Origin: Stenotrophomonas maltophilia
Lineage (GTDB): Bacteria; Pseudomonadota; Gammaproteobacteria; Xanthomonadales; Xanthomonadaceae
Assembly (NCBI RefSeq): GCF_002138415.1
Contig: NZ_CP015612.1
Coordinates: 1,094,001 to 1,158,000 of the forward strand
Length of the DNA: 64,000 bases
Direction: 5' to 3'
Positions 36,637-43,570 of the stretch are shown in pieces. The translations under genes were made by a program, and so were the position numbers. Position 1 is the first letter of the stretch. Each line of letters starts with the position of its first letter. The notes under the pieces are model-generated. The model was not told the origin of the DNA. It ran no database searches and was given only the letters and a program-made list of their open reading frames with translations.

Positions 36637-37802
36637 CTCTGACCCCGGAAGCGGAAATCGCGCAGTTCCTGCGCCGCCTGAAGTACATCCTGTTCGCCGG
36701 CATGATCGGCTGGGTGGTGTGGCTGCTGGCGCCGATCCTGACCCCGTTCGTGCTGGCGCTGGCCCTCGCCTGGCTGGGCGATCCGCTGGTGGACCGCATC
36801 GAGGCCACCGGCCGCTCGCGCATGACCGGCGTCGTGCTGGTGTTCGCGGCGATGGTGCTGGTGATCGTGGCGCTGCTGCTGGTGCTGGTGCCGATGATCG
36901 AGCGCCAGATCACCACCCTGATTGCGGTCGCGCCGCAGGCACAGGCGTGGCTGATGGAAAAGGGCATTCCCTGGTTCGAGCAGAAGACCGGCCTGGAAGT
37001 GATGCAGTGGCTGGACCCGGACCGCCTGATCGAATGGGTGCGCAGCCACTGGCAGCAGGCCGGCGGCTTTGCCACCACGTTCATGGGCTACGTTTCGCGT
37101 TCGGGCTTTGCGATGGTGACCTGGGTGGTCAACATCCTGCTGCTGCCGATCCTGGCGTTCTACTTCCTGCGTGACTGGGACAAGCTGGTCGAGCGCGTGG
37201 CGTCGGTGATTCCGCGCAACCAGATCGGCACCATCAGCGCATTGGCGCGTGAGTCCAACGAGGTGCTGGGCGCCTTCATCCGCGGTCAGTTCCTGGTGAT
37301 GCTGGCGCTGGGTGTGATCTATGCCGGCGGCCTGTCGCTGGTCGGCCTCAAGCTGGGTCTGCTGATCGGCCTGATTGCCGGCCTGATCAGCTTCATTCCC
37401 TATCTGGGCGCGACCACCGGCATCCTGATGGCGGTGGTCGCCGCACTGGTGCAGGCACAGGGCTTCGACCTGAAGCTGCTGATCCTGGTCGGCGTGGTGT
37501 TCACCGTGGGCCAGCTGCTGGAAAGCTACGTGCTGACCCCGCGGATTGTCGGCGACAAGATCGGCCTGCACCCGGTGGCAGTGATCTTCGCGGTGATGGC
37601 CGGCGGCCAGCTGTTCGGCTTCCTCGGCATGCTGCTGGCGCTGCCGGTGGCAGCGGTGACCAACGTGCTGCTGCGCTACGCGCACCAGCGTTATCGCCAG
37701 AGCGAGCTGTACGTGGGTGAGAAGCCGGCGATCGTGCTTGATGGCGTGGTCGATGCCCCCCATATCATCATTCCGAACGACAAGGGCCCCGACCTGAAGT
37801 GA
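36633..37802 (+). CDS. perM: AI-2E family transporter (PerM-like)
   Basis: A 389-residue polytopic membrane protein of the AI-2 exporter (TqsA/YdiK/PerM) family, with about seven membrane segments and the conserved C-terminal [59 protein letters not shown]. Despite the family name, members export varied small molecules. It is coupled by overlap to DUF2066 and abuts hda, a conserved arrangement near DNA-replication regulators. Confidence 0.9.
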   Translation: MTLTPEAEIAQFLRRLKYILFAGMIGWVVWLLAPILTPFVLALALAWLGDPLVDRIEATGRSRMTGVVLVFAAMVLVIVALLLVLVPMIERQITTLIAVAPQAQAWLMEKGIPWFEQKTGLEVMQWLDPDRLIEWVRSHWQQAGGFATTFMGYVSRSGFAMVTWVVNILLLPILAFYFLRDWDKLVERVASVIPRNQIGTISALARESNEVLGAFIRGQFLVMLALGVIYAGGLSLVGLKLGLLIGLIAGLISFIPYLGATTGILMAVVAALVQAQGFDLKLLILVGVVFTVGQLLESYVLTPRIVGDKIGLHPVAVIFAVMAGGQLFGFLGMLLALPVAAVTNVLLRYAHQRYRQSELYVGEKPAIVLDGVVDAPHIIIPNDKGPDLK

Positions 37803-38509
37803 TGGGTGTGCCGCAACTGCCGCTGGCCCTGCATTACCCGCGGGACCAGCGCCTGGAGACCTTCATCGGCGCGCCGGATGGCGCGCTGGCGCAGCTGCGC
37901 GCGATCGCGGTGGGCGCCAGCCACGATTGGGTCTACCTGGAAGGTGCGGCGGGCACGGGCAAGACCCACCAGGCGCTGGCGATGTGCTCCAGCGCCGAGC
38001 AGGCCGGGCGCCTGCCGACCTACGTACCGCTGGCCAGCGCCGCCGGCCGCGTACGTGCGGCGTTGGATGGGCTTGAGGCGCGCGAGCTGGTGGCGCTGGA
38101 CGGCCTGGACGAGGTCGCCGGCAACCGCGAGGACGAGATCGCGCTGTTCGATTTCCACAACCGCGCGCGCGCTGCGGGCGTGACCGTGCTGTACACCGCG
38201 CAGAAGGCGCCGGAAGAACTGGGCCTGGTGCTGCCCGATCTGCGTTCGCGGCTGGGCCAGTGCGTGCGCGTGCTGCTGCAGCCGCTGGACGAGGAAGGCC
38301 GCGCTGCGGTGCTGCGTGAGCGCGCGCTGCGCCGTGGCCTGGCGATCGACGAGGCGTCCATCGAGTGGCTGCTGTCGCATACCGGGCGCGAGCTGGGTGG
38401 GTTGATCACGCTGCTGGACTGGCTGGACCGCGAGTCGCTGGCGGCGAAGCGGCGGATCACCGTGCCGTTCCTGCGCCAGGTGCTGGAAGAAGGCCGGCCG
38501 CGTTACTGA
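37802..38509 (+). CDS. hda: DnaA regulatory inactivator Hda
   Basis: Hda stimulates DnaA-ATP hydrolysis together with the DNA-loaded sliding clamp, limiting re-initiation. The 235-residue protein consists of an AAA+ domain only: clamp-binding QLPLALHY at residues 5-12, Walker A EGAAGTGKTHQALA near 47-58, Walker B-like LVALDGLDEVAG, and the sensor-II/lid region HTGRELGGLITLLDWLDRESL. It lacks the DnaA domain IV as expected. The gene starts at the ATG at 37802, overlapping the end of perM. A repeat island follows. Confidence 0.93.
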   Translation: MGVPQLPLALHYPRDQRLETFIGAPDGALAQLRAIAVGASHDWVYLEGAAGTGKTHQALAMCSSAEQAGRLPTYVPLASAAGRVRAALDGLEARELVALDGLDEVAGNREDEIALFDFHNRARAAGVTVLYTAQKAPEELGLVLPDLRSRLGQCVRVLLQPLDEEGRAAVLRERALRRGLAIDEASIEWLLSHTGRELGGLITLLDWLDRESLAAKRRITVPFLRQVLEEGRPRY

Positions 38510-38601
38510 GGGTGGGGTTTGCTTTGCAGGGCTGCGCCCTGCACCCGCCGAAGCAACGTCAACGTCAACGTCAACGTCATAAAGCTGGCTTCCTGAGGGG
38601 A

Positions 38602-38703
38602 GGCGGGGTGGCTCAGGTTGCGGGGGACGGCGCAAGTACGTCCATGTAGCCTCGGTCGCGCCATCCATGGCGCTCACGCCCCCGCAACCTGAGCCACCCC
38701 GCC
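38602..38703. repeat. Large covarying palindromic element, copy C
   Basis: Outer arms GGCGGGGTGGCTCAGGTTGC and GCAACCTGAGCCACCCCGCC are perfectly complementary (25 bp counting the neighbouring G/C run). The inner part has a 5-bp hairpin GGACG/CGTCC, the core CATGTAGCCTCGGTCGC and a hairpin GCGCCAT/ATGGCGC. The right flank CTTCGACAGGTTCCCGCGA is shared with copies A and, inverted, B. Confidence 0.85.
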
Positions 38704-38898
38704 TTCGACAGGTTCCCGCGATCTGCCGGGACTACGTACTGCACTGCTGTTGGTGGGTGTCGGCCTTGGTCGACACGCGTCTTGCTTGTGGTGGGGGACG
38801 ACCGTTGGTCGTCACCAGAGCAAGCGCAGCGACGCGACCCGCTTTGCTTTTCTTTCTTTCTTCCGTGGCTGGACGCCCACGGAAACTGTCAGAGGCCG

Positions 38899-38994
38899 GG
38901 CGGGGTGGGGTGCGCAGGGGCGTGAGCCGCATGGATGCGGCGACCGAGCTTACATGGACGTACTTGCAGCGTCCCCTGCGCAGCCCACCCCGCT
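38899..38994. repeat. Large covarying palindromic element, copy D (inverted)
   Basis: Arms GGCGGGGTGGGGTGCGCAGGG and CCCTGCGCAGCCCACCCCGC pair with one mismatch; the variable stem part differs completely from copy C 200 bp away but keeps internal complementarity. The inner part includes CCGCATGGATGCGG and GGACGTACTTGCAGCGTCC as in copy B. Confidence 0.82.
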
Positions 38995-39061
38995 CGGCCA
39001 AGCACGGCTTTGCAGTCGAGCAAGCTCGACTCTACTGATTAGGCATCCAGCCACGAGGGGC

Positions 39062-39772
39062 TCAGCCGTTCGCCGCCAACTCCACATCCAGCGCGCGCAG
39101 GCGGTCCACGGTCCCGACATCGGTCCAGCGTCCGCGATGGTGCTGCCCGGTCATCAGCCCTTGCGCCATGAAATGCTTCTGCAGCGGCACCACCGAGAAC
39201 TTCGGCGGCAGCCGCTCGCTGCCCGGCGCATCACCGATCACCGTGCGCCAGTCGGCCACGATGGAAGGGCGATACACGCCGATGCCGGCATAGGTCAGGC
39301 AGGGTCCTGCGCGGTCGTGGTGCAGCAGGCCCTGTGCGTCCAGCCGGTAGTCACCGTCAGGGTGTTGCGCCGGATTGTCGACCAGCACCAGATGCGCCTG
39401 GCCCTGCGGCTCGCGCGGCAGCGTGGCGAAATCGAAATCGGTCCAGATGTCGCCGTTCACGACCAGGAACGGCGCGTCGCCCAGCAGAGGCAATGCGTTG
39501 AGGATGCCGCCGCCGGTTTCCAGCGGGGTCTGTCCTTCGTACATGAAATGCAGATGCAGGCCCCATTGGCTGCCATCGCCCAGCGTCGCCGGAAACTGCT
39601 CGGCCAGCCATGCGGTGTTGACCACCACCTCGCGTATGCCCAGCGCCGCGAGGCGTTCCAGGTGCCAGATGATCAGCGGTTTGCCGGCCACTTCGAGCAG
39701 CGGCTTGGGCGTGTGCAGGGTCAGCGGGCGCATGCGCTCGCCGAGGCCGGCAGCAAAGATCAGTGCCTTCAT
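39062..39772 (-). CDS. murU: N-acetylmuramate-1-phosphate uridylyltransferase
   Basis: A 236-residue nucleotidyltransferase that makes UDP-MurNAc from MurNAc-1-phosphate and UTP. It has the N-terminal MKALIFAAGLGERMRPLT nucleotide loop, the PKPLLEVAGKPLI segment, NGDIWTDFDFA with the metal-binding Asp, and the GPCLTYAGIGVYRPS strand. The call to MurU rather than RmlA-like rests on its overlap with amgK. Together they let the cell recycle peptidoglycan sugars and bypass MurA, which lowers fosfomycin sensitivity in Pseudomonas. Confidence 0.9.
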   Translation of the reverse strand: MKALIFAAGLGERMRPLTLHTPKPLLEVAGKPLIIWHLERLAALGIREVVVNTAWLAEQFPATLGDGSQWGLHLHFMYEGQTPLETGGGILNALPLLGDAPFLVVNGDIWTDFDFATLPREPQGQAHLVLVDNPAQHPDGDYRLDAQGLLHHDRAGPCLTYAGIGVYRPSIVADWRTVIGDAPGSERLPPKFSVVPLQKHFMAQGLMTGQHHRGRWTDVGTVDRLRALDVELAANG

Positions 39773-40794
39773 CGGGCCACGCGCATCGGTGCGGCCAGTT
39801 CGGCCAGCACCGGCTTGATGCGGTGTTCCAGCAGTTGCTGCAGCGGTGCCAGCTCGCGGTAGCGCGGCAGCACTTCATCCAGATAGGTGATGAAGCGCGG
39901 CGCGTCGTCGAGGTAATGGCCCTTGTTGTCGCGATAGCGCAGGCGGCAGAACAGGCCGAGGATCTTCACGTGGCGCTGGATGCCCATCCAGTCGGCATCG
40001 CGCAGGAAGGTGGCACGGTCGGGCACCGGCAGGCCGGCGTTGCGGGCGCGCTCGTGATACTGCGCCAGCCACTCGTCCACACGCTGCAGCGGCCAGCTCA
40101 GGAACGCGTCCTTGAACAGGCTCATCGCATCGTAGGCGATCGGGCCGCGCACCAGGTCCTGGAAATCCAGCACTGCGGGACCATTCTCGACCGGCATCAG
40201 ATTGCGCGGCATGTAGTCGCGGTGGGTCATCAGCTGGGCCTGGCCCAGCGCGTTGTCCATCAACCGGCGGTGTACGAGTTGCAGCCCTTCAATCTCGCCG
40301 CAGTCCAGCTCCAGGTTCAGGTGGCGCTGCAGGAACCATTCGTCGAACAGGCCGGCATCGCGCTGCAGCAGCGCCTCGCCGAACTGGCCGAAGTCGGCCG
40401 GCACCGGGATCGCCTGCAGGCGCAGCAGCTGTTCAATTGAACGGCCAAACCATTCATCGGCATTGCGCTCGTCGAGGATCTTCGCCAACGTCGGGCCACC
40501 GAGATCTTCCAGCAGCAGGAAGCCAGCATCGAGGTCCTGCGCCAGCAGCACGGGCACGCGCAGGCCGTGGTCGTGCAGCAGGCCGCGCATGCGCAGCCAC
40601 GGCCGCGGATCTTCCAGCCCCGGCGGGGCGTCCATCACGATGTGGCTGCCACGGGTGCTGGTGGTGCGCCAGTAGCTGCGCATGCCGGCATCGACCGAGG
40701 CGCGTTCGACCACGGCGTTGGCATCATCGAGCTGGGTACGGGCCCACTGCAGGCGCTGCGCGCCGCGCTGGGGATCGGAGGCGGGTTCGGTCAT
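39769..40794 (-). CDS. amgK: N-acetylmuramate/N-acetylglucosamine anomeric kinase
   Basis: AmgK phosphorylates MurNAc or GlcNAc on carbon 1 for cell-wall recycling. The 341-residue protein belongs to the aminoglycoside phosphotransferase fold: nucleotide-binding Lys region around SHIVMDAPPGLED, LLLEDLGGPTLAKIL, catalytic MTHRDYMPRNLMPV (Asp base and Asn), and VLDFQDLVRGPIAYDAMSLFKD. It overlaps murU by 4 bp. No antibiotic-resistance role follows from the fold alone. Confidence 0.92.
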   Translation of the reverse strand: MTEPASDPQRGAQRLQWARTQLDDANAVVERASVDAGMRSYWRTTSTRGSHIVMDAPPGLEDPRPWLRMRGLLHDHGLRVPVLLAQDLDAGFLLLEDLGGPTLAKILDERNADEWFGRSIEQLLRLQAIPVPADFGQFGEALLQRDAGLFDEWFLQRHLNLELDCGEIEGLQLVHRRLMDNALGQAQLMTHRDYMPRNLMPVENGPAVLDFQDLVRGPIAYDAMSLFKDAFLSWPLQRVDEWLAQYHERARNAGLPVPDRATFLRDADWMGIQRHVKILGLFCRLRYRDNKGHYLDDAPRFITYLDEVLPRYRELAPLQQLLEHRIKPVLAELAAPMRVAR

Positions 40795-40858
40795 GCAGGC
40801 ATATCCGGGCGCGCCGGGCGCGCCAACGTCGGCAACAGGAAAGGAAGGAGGGGCAGGC

Positions 40859-41128
40859 TCAGCGGCGACCGCTGAACAGGCGCAGGATCGCCAGCACGAC
40901 GACAGCGCCCACTACCGCACCGAAGAAACCGGCCGGCTCACCGGCGGCGTACCAGCCCATGTACTGGCCGAACCAGCCGGCCAGCAGCGCGCCAAGGATG
41001 CCCAGCACGATGGTCAGCAGGCAGCCCATGCGGTTGTTGCCGGGCATGAAGAAACGCCCAAGCAGGCCAACGAAGAAGCCGACCAGGATGATGTAGAGCC
41101 AGCTGCTGCTGCCGAACAGACCATTCAT
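40859..41128 (-). CDS. GlsB/YeaQ/YmgE family membrane protein
   Basis: An 89-residue protein with three hydrophobic helices and glycine-rich repeats (WLYIILVGFFVGLLGRFFMPG, GCLLTIVLGILGALLAGWFGQYMGW, and GFFGAVVGAVVVLAILRLF). This matches the transglycosylase-associated protein (GlsB/YeaQ/YmgE) family, linked to stress response. The ATG at 41128 is preferred; upstream TTG and GTG codons give six more residues. Function is not known in detail. Confidence 0.85.
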   Translation of the reverse strand: MNGLFGSSSWLYIILVGFFVGLLGRFFMPGNNRMGCLLTIVLGILGALLAGWFGQYMGWYAAGEPAGFFGAVVGAVVVLAILRLFSGRR

Positions 41129-41198
41129 GCGCGCGATTTCCACCAAGGGTGGACGCAGCCTAGCAAGGCCAGGCTGCGTCCGTCACGATGTGCCGTAA

Positions 41199-42692
41199 TC
41201 AGCAGCAGCCGTGATCGCCGTGGCGGGTGCCACTGTCGGCAGCCACCGGCGAACCGCTGGTCTCGCCGCGCAGGCTGGCGGCGTAGTGCTCGCTGATCAC
41301 CTTGGACACGCAGGCGGTGACCTTCTTGCCCATCGGGATGTGCAGGAACTCGTTCGGACCGTGCGCATTGGAGTGCGGGCCGAGCACGCCGGTGATCATG
41401 AACTGGGCGCCCGGGAACTTCTCACCCAGCATGCCCATGAACGGGATCGAGCCGCCTTCGCCCATGTACATCGCCGGCTTGCCGAAGAAGGCCTGGCTGG
41501 CGTCGTCGATGGCCTGGGTCAACCACGGCGCCATGGCCGGGGCGTTCCAGCCGGTGGAAGCCTTTTCCAGGTCCAGAGTGACGTGGGCGCCGTTCGGCGG
41601 ATCGCGCAACAGCGCTTCCTTCAGCAGCTCACCGCAGGTCTTGCCATCGGCGGTCGGCGGCAGGCGCAGCGACAGCTTCACCGAGGTCTGCGGACGCAGC
41701 ACGTTGCCGGCCGATTCCAGCGCCGGCATGCCACCGACGCCGGTGACCGACAGCGCAGGGCGCCAGGTGCGGTTGAGCACCAGCTCGGTCAGGTCCTCGT
41801 TCATCGGACGCAGGCCGTCGACCATCGGGAATTTCTCGAAGATCTCGGTATCGACCACTTCGGCGGCACGCTTGGCCTGTTCCTGGCGCTCGGCCGGAAT
41901 TTCAACGTTCATGCCGTCGATCAGGATGCGGCCGGTGTCCTGGTCCTCGATGCGCGACAGCAGCTGGCGCAGCAGGCGGAAGCTGGACGGCACCACGCCG
42001 GAGGCATCGCCGGAGTGCACGCCTTCGTTGAGCACCTTCACGGTGAAGTTGCCGCCGGTCAGGCCGCGCAGCGAGGTGGTGCACCACAGCTGGTCGTAGT
42101 TGGCGCAGCCCGAATCCAGGCACACCACCAGCGACGGCTTGCCGATGCGGTCGGCGAGGTGGTCGACATAGGCCGGCAGGTCGTAGCTGCCCGACTCTTC
42201 ACAGGCTTCGATCAGCACCACGCAGCGGGCATGCGGCAGGCCCTGGGCCTGCAGCGCCAGCACCGCGGCCAGCGAGCCGAAGATGGCGTAGCCGTCGTCC
42301 GCACCGCCGCGGCCATACAGCTTGTCGCCGCGCAGGACCGGGGTCCACGGGCCGAGATCGTCGTCCCAGCCGGTCATTTCCGGCTGCTTGTCCAGGTGGC
42401 CGTAGAGCAGGATGGTGTCGTCGCCGGTCTCGGCGCCGGTAGCCGGAATTTCCAGGAAGATCAGCGGGGTACGGCCTTCCAGGCGCACCACTTCAACCTT
42501 CAGACCGGGCAGCTGCTGGGCCTTGGCCCAGTTCTCCATCAGCGTGACCGCCTGTTCCATGTAGCCGTTCTGCACCCAATTGGCGTCGAACATCGGCGAC
42601 TTGTTGGGAATGCGGATGTAGTCGACCAACTGCGGGACGATTTCGCTGTCCCACTTGTCATTGACGAATTGGCCGAGCTTGGCGCTGTCCAT
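41199..42692 (-). CDS. M20-family dipeptidase (carnosinase-like)
   Basis: A 497-residue zinc metallopeptidase of the M20 family. The metal ligands are visible: His in LLYGHLDKQPE, bridging Asp in GRGGADDGYA, catalytic Glu in EACEESGSYD, Asp in CLDSGCANYD, and the late His in GPHSNAHGPNE. The central dimerisation domain spans about residues 215-380. I use the ATG at 42692 with CGGAG upstream; an ATG at 42710 adds six residues. The C-terminus ends in a His/Cys-rich tail (HGDHGCC). Substrate is probably a dipeptide; no signal peptide. Confidence 0.9.
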   Translation of the reverse strand: MDSAKLGQFVNDKWDSEIVPQLVDYIRIPNKSPMFDANWVQNGYMEQAVTLMENWAKAQQLPGLKVEVVRLEGRTPLIFLEIPATGAETGDDTILLYGHLDKQPEMTGWDDDLGPWTPVLRGDKLYGRGGADDGYAIFGSLAAVLALQAQGLPHARCVVLIEACEESGSYDLPAYVDHLADRIGKPSLVVCLDSGCANYDQLWCTTSLRGLTGGNFTVKVLNEGVHSGDASGVVPSSFRLLRQLLSRIEDQDTGRILIDGMNVEIPAERQEQAKRAAEVVDTEIFEKFPMVDGLRPMNEDLTELVLNRTWRPALSVTGVGGMPALESAGNVLRPQTSVKLSLRLPPTADGKTCGELLKEALLRDPPNGAHVTLDLEKASTGWNAPAMAPWLTQAIDDASQAFFGKPAMYMGEGGSIPFMGMLGEKFPGAQFMITGVLGPHSNAHGPNEFLHIPMGKKVTACVSKVISEHYAASLRGETSGSPVAADSGTRHGDHGCC

Positions 42693-42743
42693 CTGAAACT
42701 CCGGTTGCATGGGCTGATCCGGCCATTCTACGCCTGTGCCACG

Positions 42744-42761
42744 GGTAGGGTTTTTCCTACA
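42744..42761. promoter_or_regulatory. GacA-box-like dyad GTAGG-N6-CCTAC
   Basis: GGTAGGGTTTTTCCTACA is an 18-bp dyad that agrees with the GacA/UvrY binding consensus TGTAAG-N6-CTTACA at 9 of 12 fixed positions; the two inner substitutions (A to G, T to C) are symmetric. It lies between the divergent M20 peptidase and ComEA-like genes, about 130 bp before the latter's start. Whether a GacA homologue exists in this strain is not visible. Confidence 0.4.
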
Positions 42762-42891
42762 TCACGTCGGGTATTTGGCTGGCTTTTAGAAATCCAGGAA
42801 ACCGATAGGCTGTGTGCATGTGGTGACGGACACTGTTCCTACCGACGGGATTGCCGGTCGGGACGGCCAGAATCACAAGGAGATACACGTC

Positions 42892-43218
42892 GTGCCTTGG
42901 AGTGTCGTGTTGAGGGCACTGGTGCTGGTCGTGTGGATCGCTGGGGCGCATGCCGCCGAACCGATCGACATCAACCGCGCCAATGCCCAGGCGCTGCAGC
43001 AGGGATTGACGATGGTCGGAGCCGCCAAGGCCGAGGCGATCGTCGAGCACCGGCGCAGACACGGCCCGTTTCATCGCGTCGAGGACCTGACGCAGGTGAA
43101 GGGGATAGGGAAAGCAATCGTCGAACGGAATCGACAGCGGATCACCGTAGACAACAGGTTGTTGCCGGCGGATCCGGTACCTGGATCGGTACCGGTGCGA
43201 ACCGTACCGAGGCGCTGA
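42892..43218 (+). CDS. ComEA-like helix-hairpin-helix exported protein
   Basis: A 108-residue exported protein with a signal peptide (PWSVVLRALVLVVWIAGAHA) and a mature helix-hairpin-helix domain: DINRANAQALQQGLTMVGAAKAEAIVEHRR and VEDLTQVKGIGKAIVERNRQ. ComEA homologues bind and pull DNA in during natural transformation, and the type IV pilus genes at 3.4 kb would be its partners. The start is the GTG at 42892, 9 bp after AAGGAG. The 3' end overlaps the GGA-hairpin array that starts about 43165. Confidence 0.85.
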   Translation: MPWSVVLRALVLVVWIAGAHAAEPIDINRANAQALQQGLTMVGAAKAEAIVEHRRRHGPFHRVEDLTQVKGIGKAIVERNRQRITVDNRLLPADPVPGSVPVRTVPRR

Positions 43219-43490
43219 CAGCAGGAATCGTCGGAACCGGCAGGAGGCTGGTTCACCGGTCACGGACAGGAAGGCCGTGACCACCGACCGCCGCAGGACG
43301 CGGCACCAATCACCAGGATGGTGGCATCACAGACCTGTGGAAGGGGCTGAGATACAAACAGGACAGACGCGGCCGCGTGCAGGATGCAACGCTACCCCCA
43401 CAGCGCAGGATGCGAGGGGGCGGCAGCAGGCCGACAGGGACGTAACGATTGCCCGGTACGACACATGGCTGTGTCGCCGGGCAGTTTCAT
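43165..43490 (+). ncRNA. Candidate CsrB/RsmZ-type RNA (RsmA-sequestering)
   Basis: On the plus strand this segment has 14 GGA triplets in about 315 nt. Seven sit in apical loops: CCGGTACC-tggatc-GGTACCGG (43174-43195), GAACCGGC-aggag-GCTGGTTC (43234-43254), GGTCACGG-acaggaagg-CCGTGACC (43258-43282), GCCGC-aggac-GCGGC (43290-43304), CACC-aggat-GGTG (43311-43323), TGC-aggat-GCA (43378-43388) and CGC-aggat-GCG (43404-43414). It ends with a 12-bp stem (GCCCGG, CGACAC, 43451-43482) and TTTCATTT. AGGA loops are what RsmA/CsrA binds. Its 5' end overlaps the ComEA-like gene. Promoter not identified. Confidence 0.7.
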
Positions 43491-43570
43491 TTCCGGCGCC
43501 TGGTTTTGCCGCGGCCACCACGGGCCGATGGTGTACGGTGGCCGCACCGCATGGAAAGGACACCCGCTGG
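43219..43570. other. 352-bp non-coding gap between ComEA-like gene and L,D-transpeptidase
   Basis: The gap is filled up to about 43490 by the CsrB/RsmZ-like hairpin array. After its terminator-like stem comes a 9-bp hairpin GCGGCCACC (43511-43519) with GGTGGCCGC (43537-43545) in the leader of the L,D-transpeptidase gene, then AAAGGA 11 bp before the start codon. Confidence 0.65.

Larger units (their letters stand above)
38510..39061. other. 552-bp repeat island downstream of hda
   Basis: No gene is seen. In order it contains a GC-rich hairpin GCAGGGCTGCGCCCTGC (38526-38542), four tandem AACGTC hexamers (38555-38578), the large palindrome copy C (38602-38703) and a GTCGGCCTTGGTCGAC-type REP (about 38755-38772). 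Then come a GACGACCGTTGGTCGTC REP (38788-38804), a pyrimidine-rich run (38840-38862), the large palindrome copy D in opposite orientation (38899-38994) and a GAGTCGAG-type REP (39016-39034). Short ORFs in the palindromes read the same peptide motif in several copies and are not genes. Confidence 0.8.

Noticed and set aside
38887..39010. Short ORFs in the palindromic elements, with MDAATEL-like and WTYLQRP-like peptides in several copies
   Set aside because: The peptides recur because the DNA element recurs; the two orientations give different frames, and stem variation breaks the protein while preserving base pairing.
39769..40794. Aminoglycoside resistance kinase
   Set aside because: The fold is that of APH enzymes, but overlap with murU and the length fit AmgK of cell-wall recycling.
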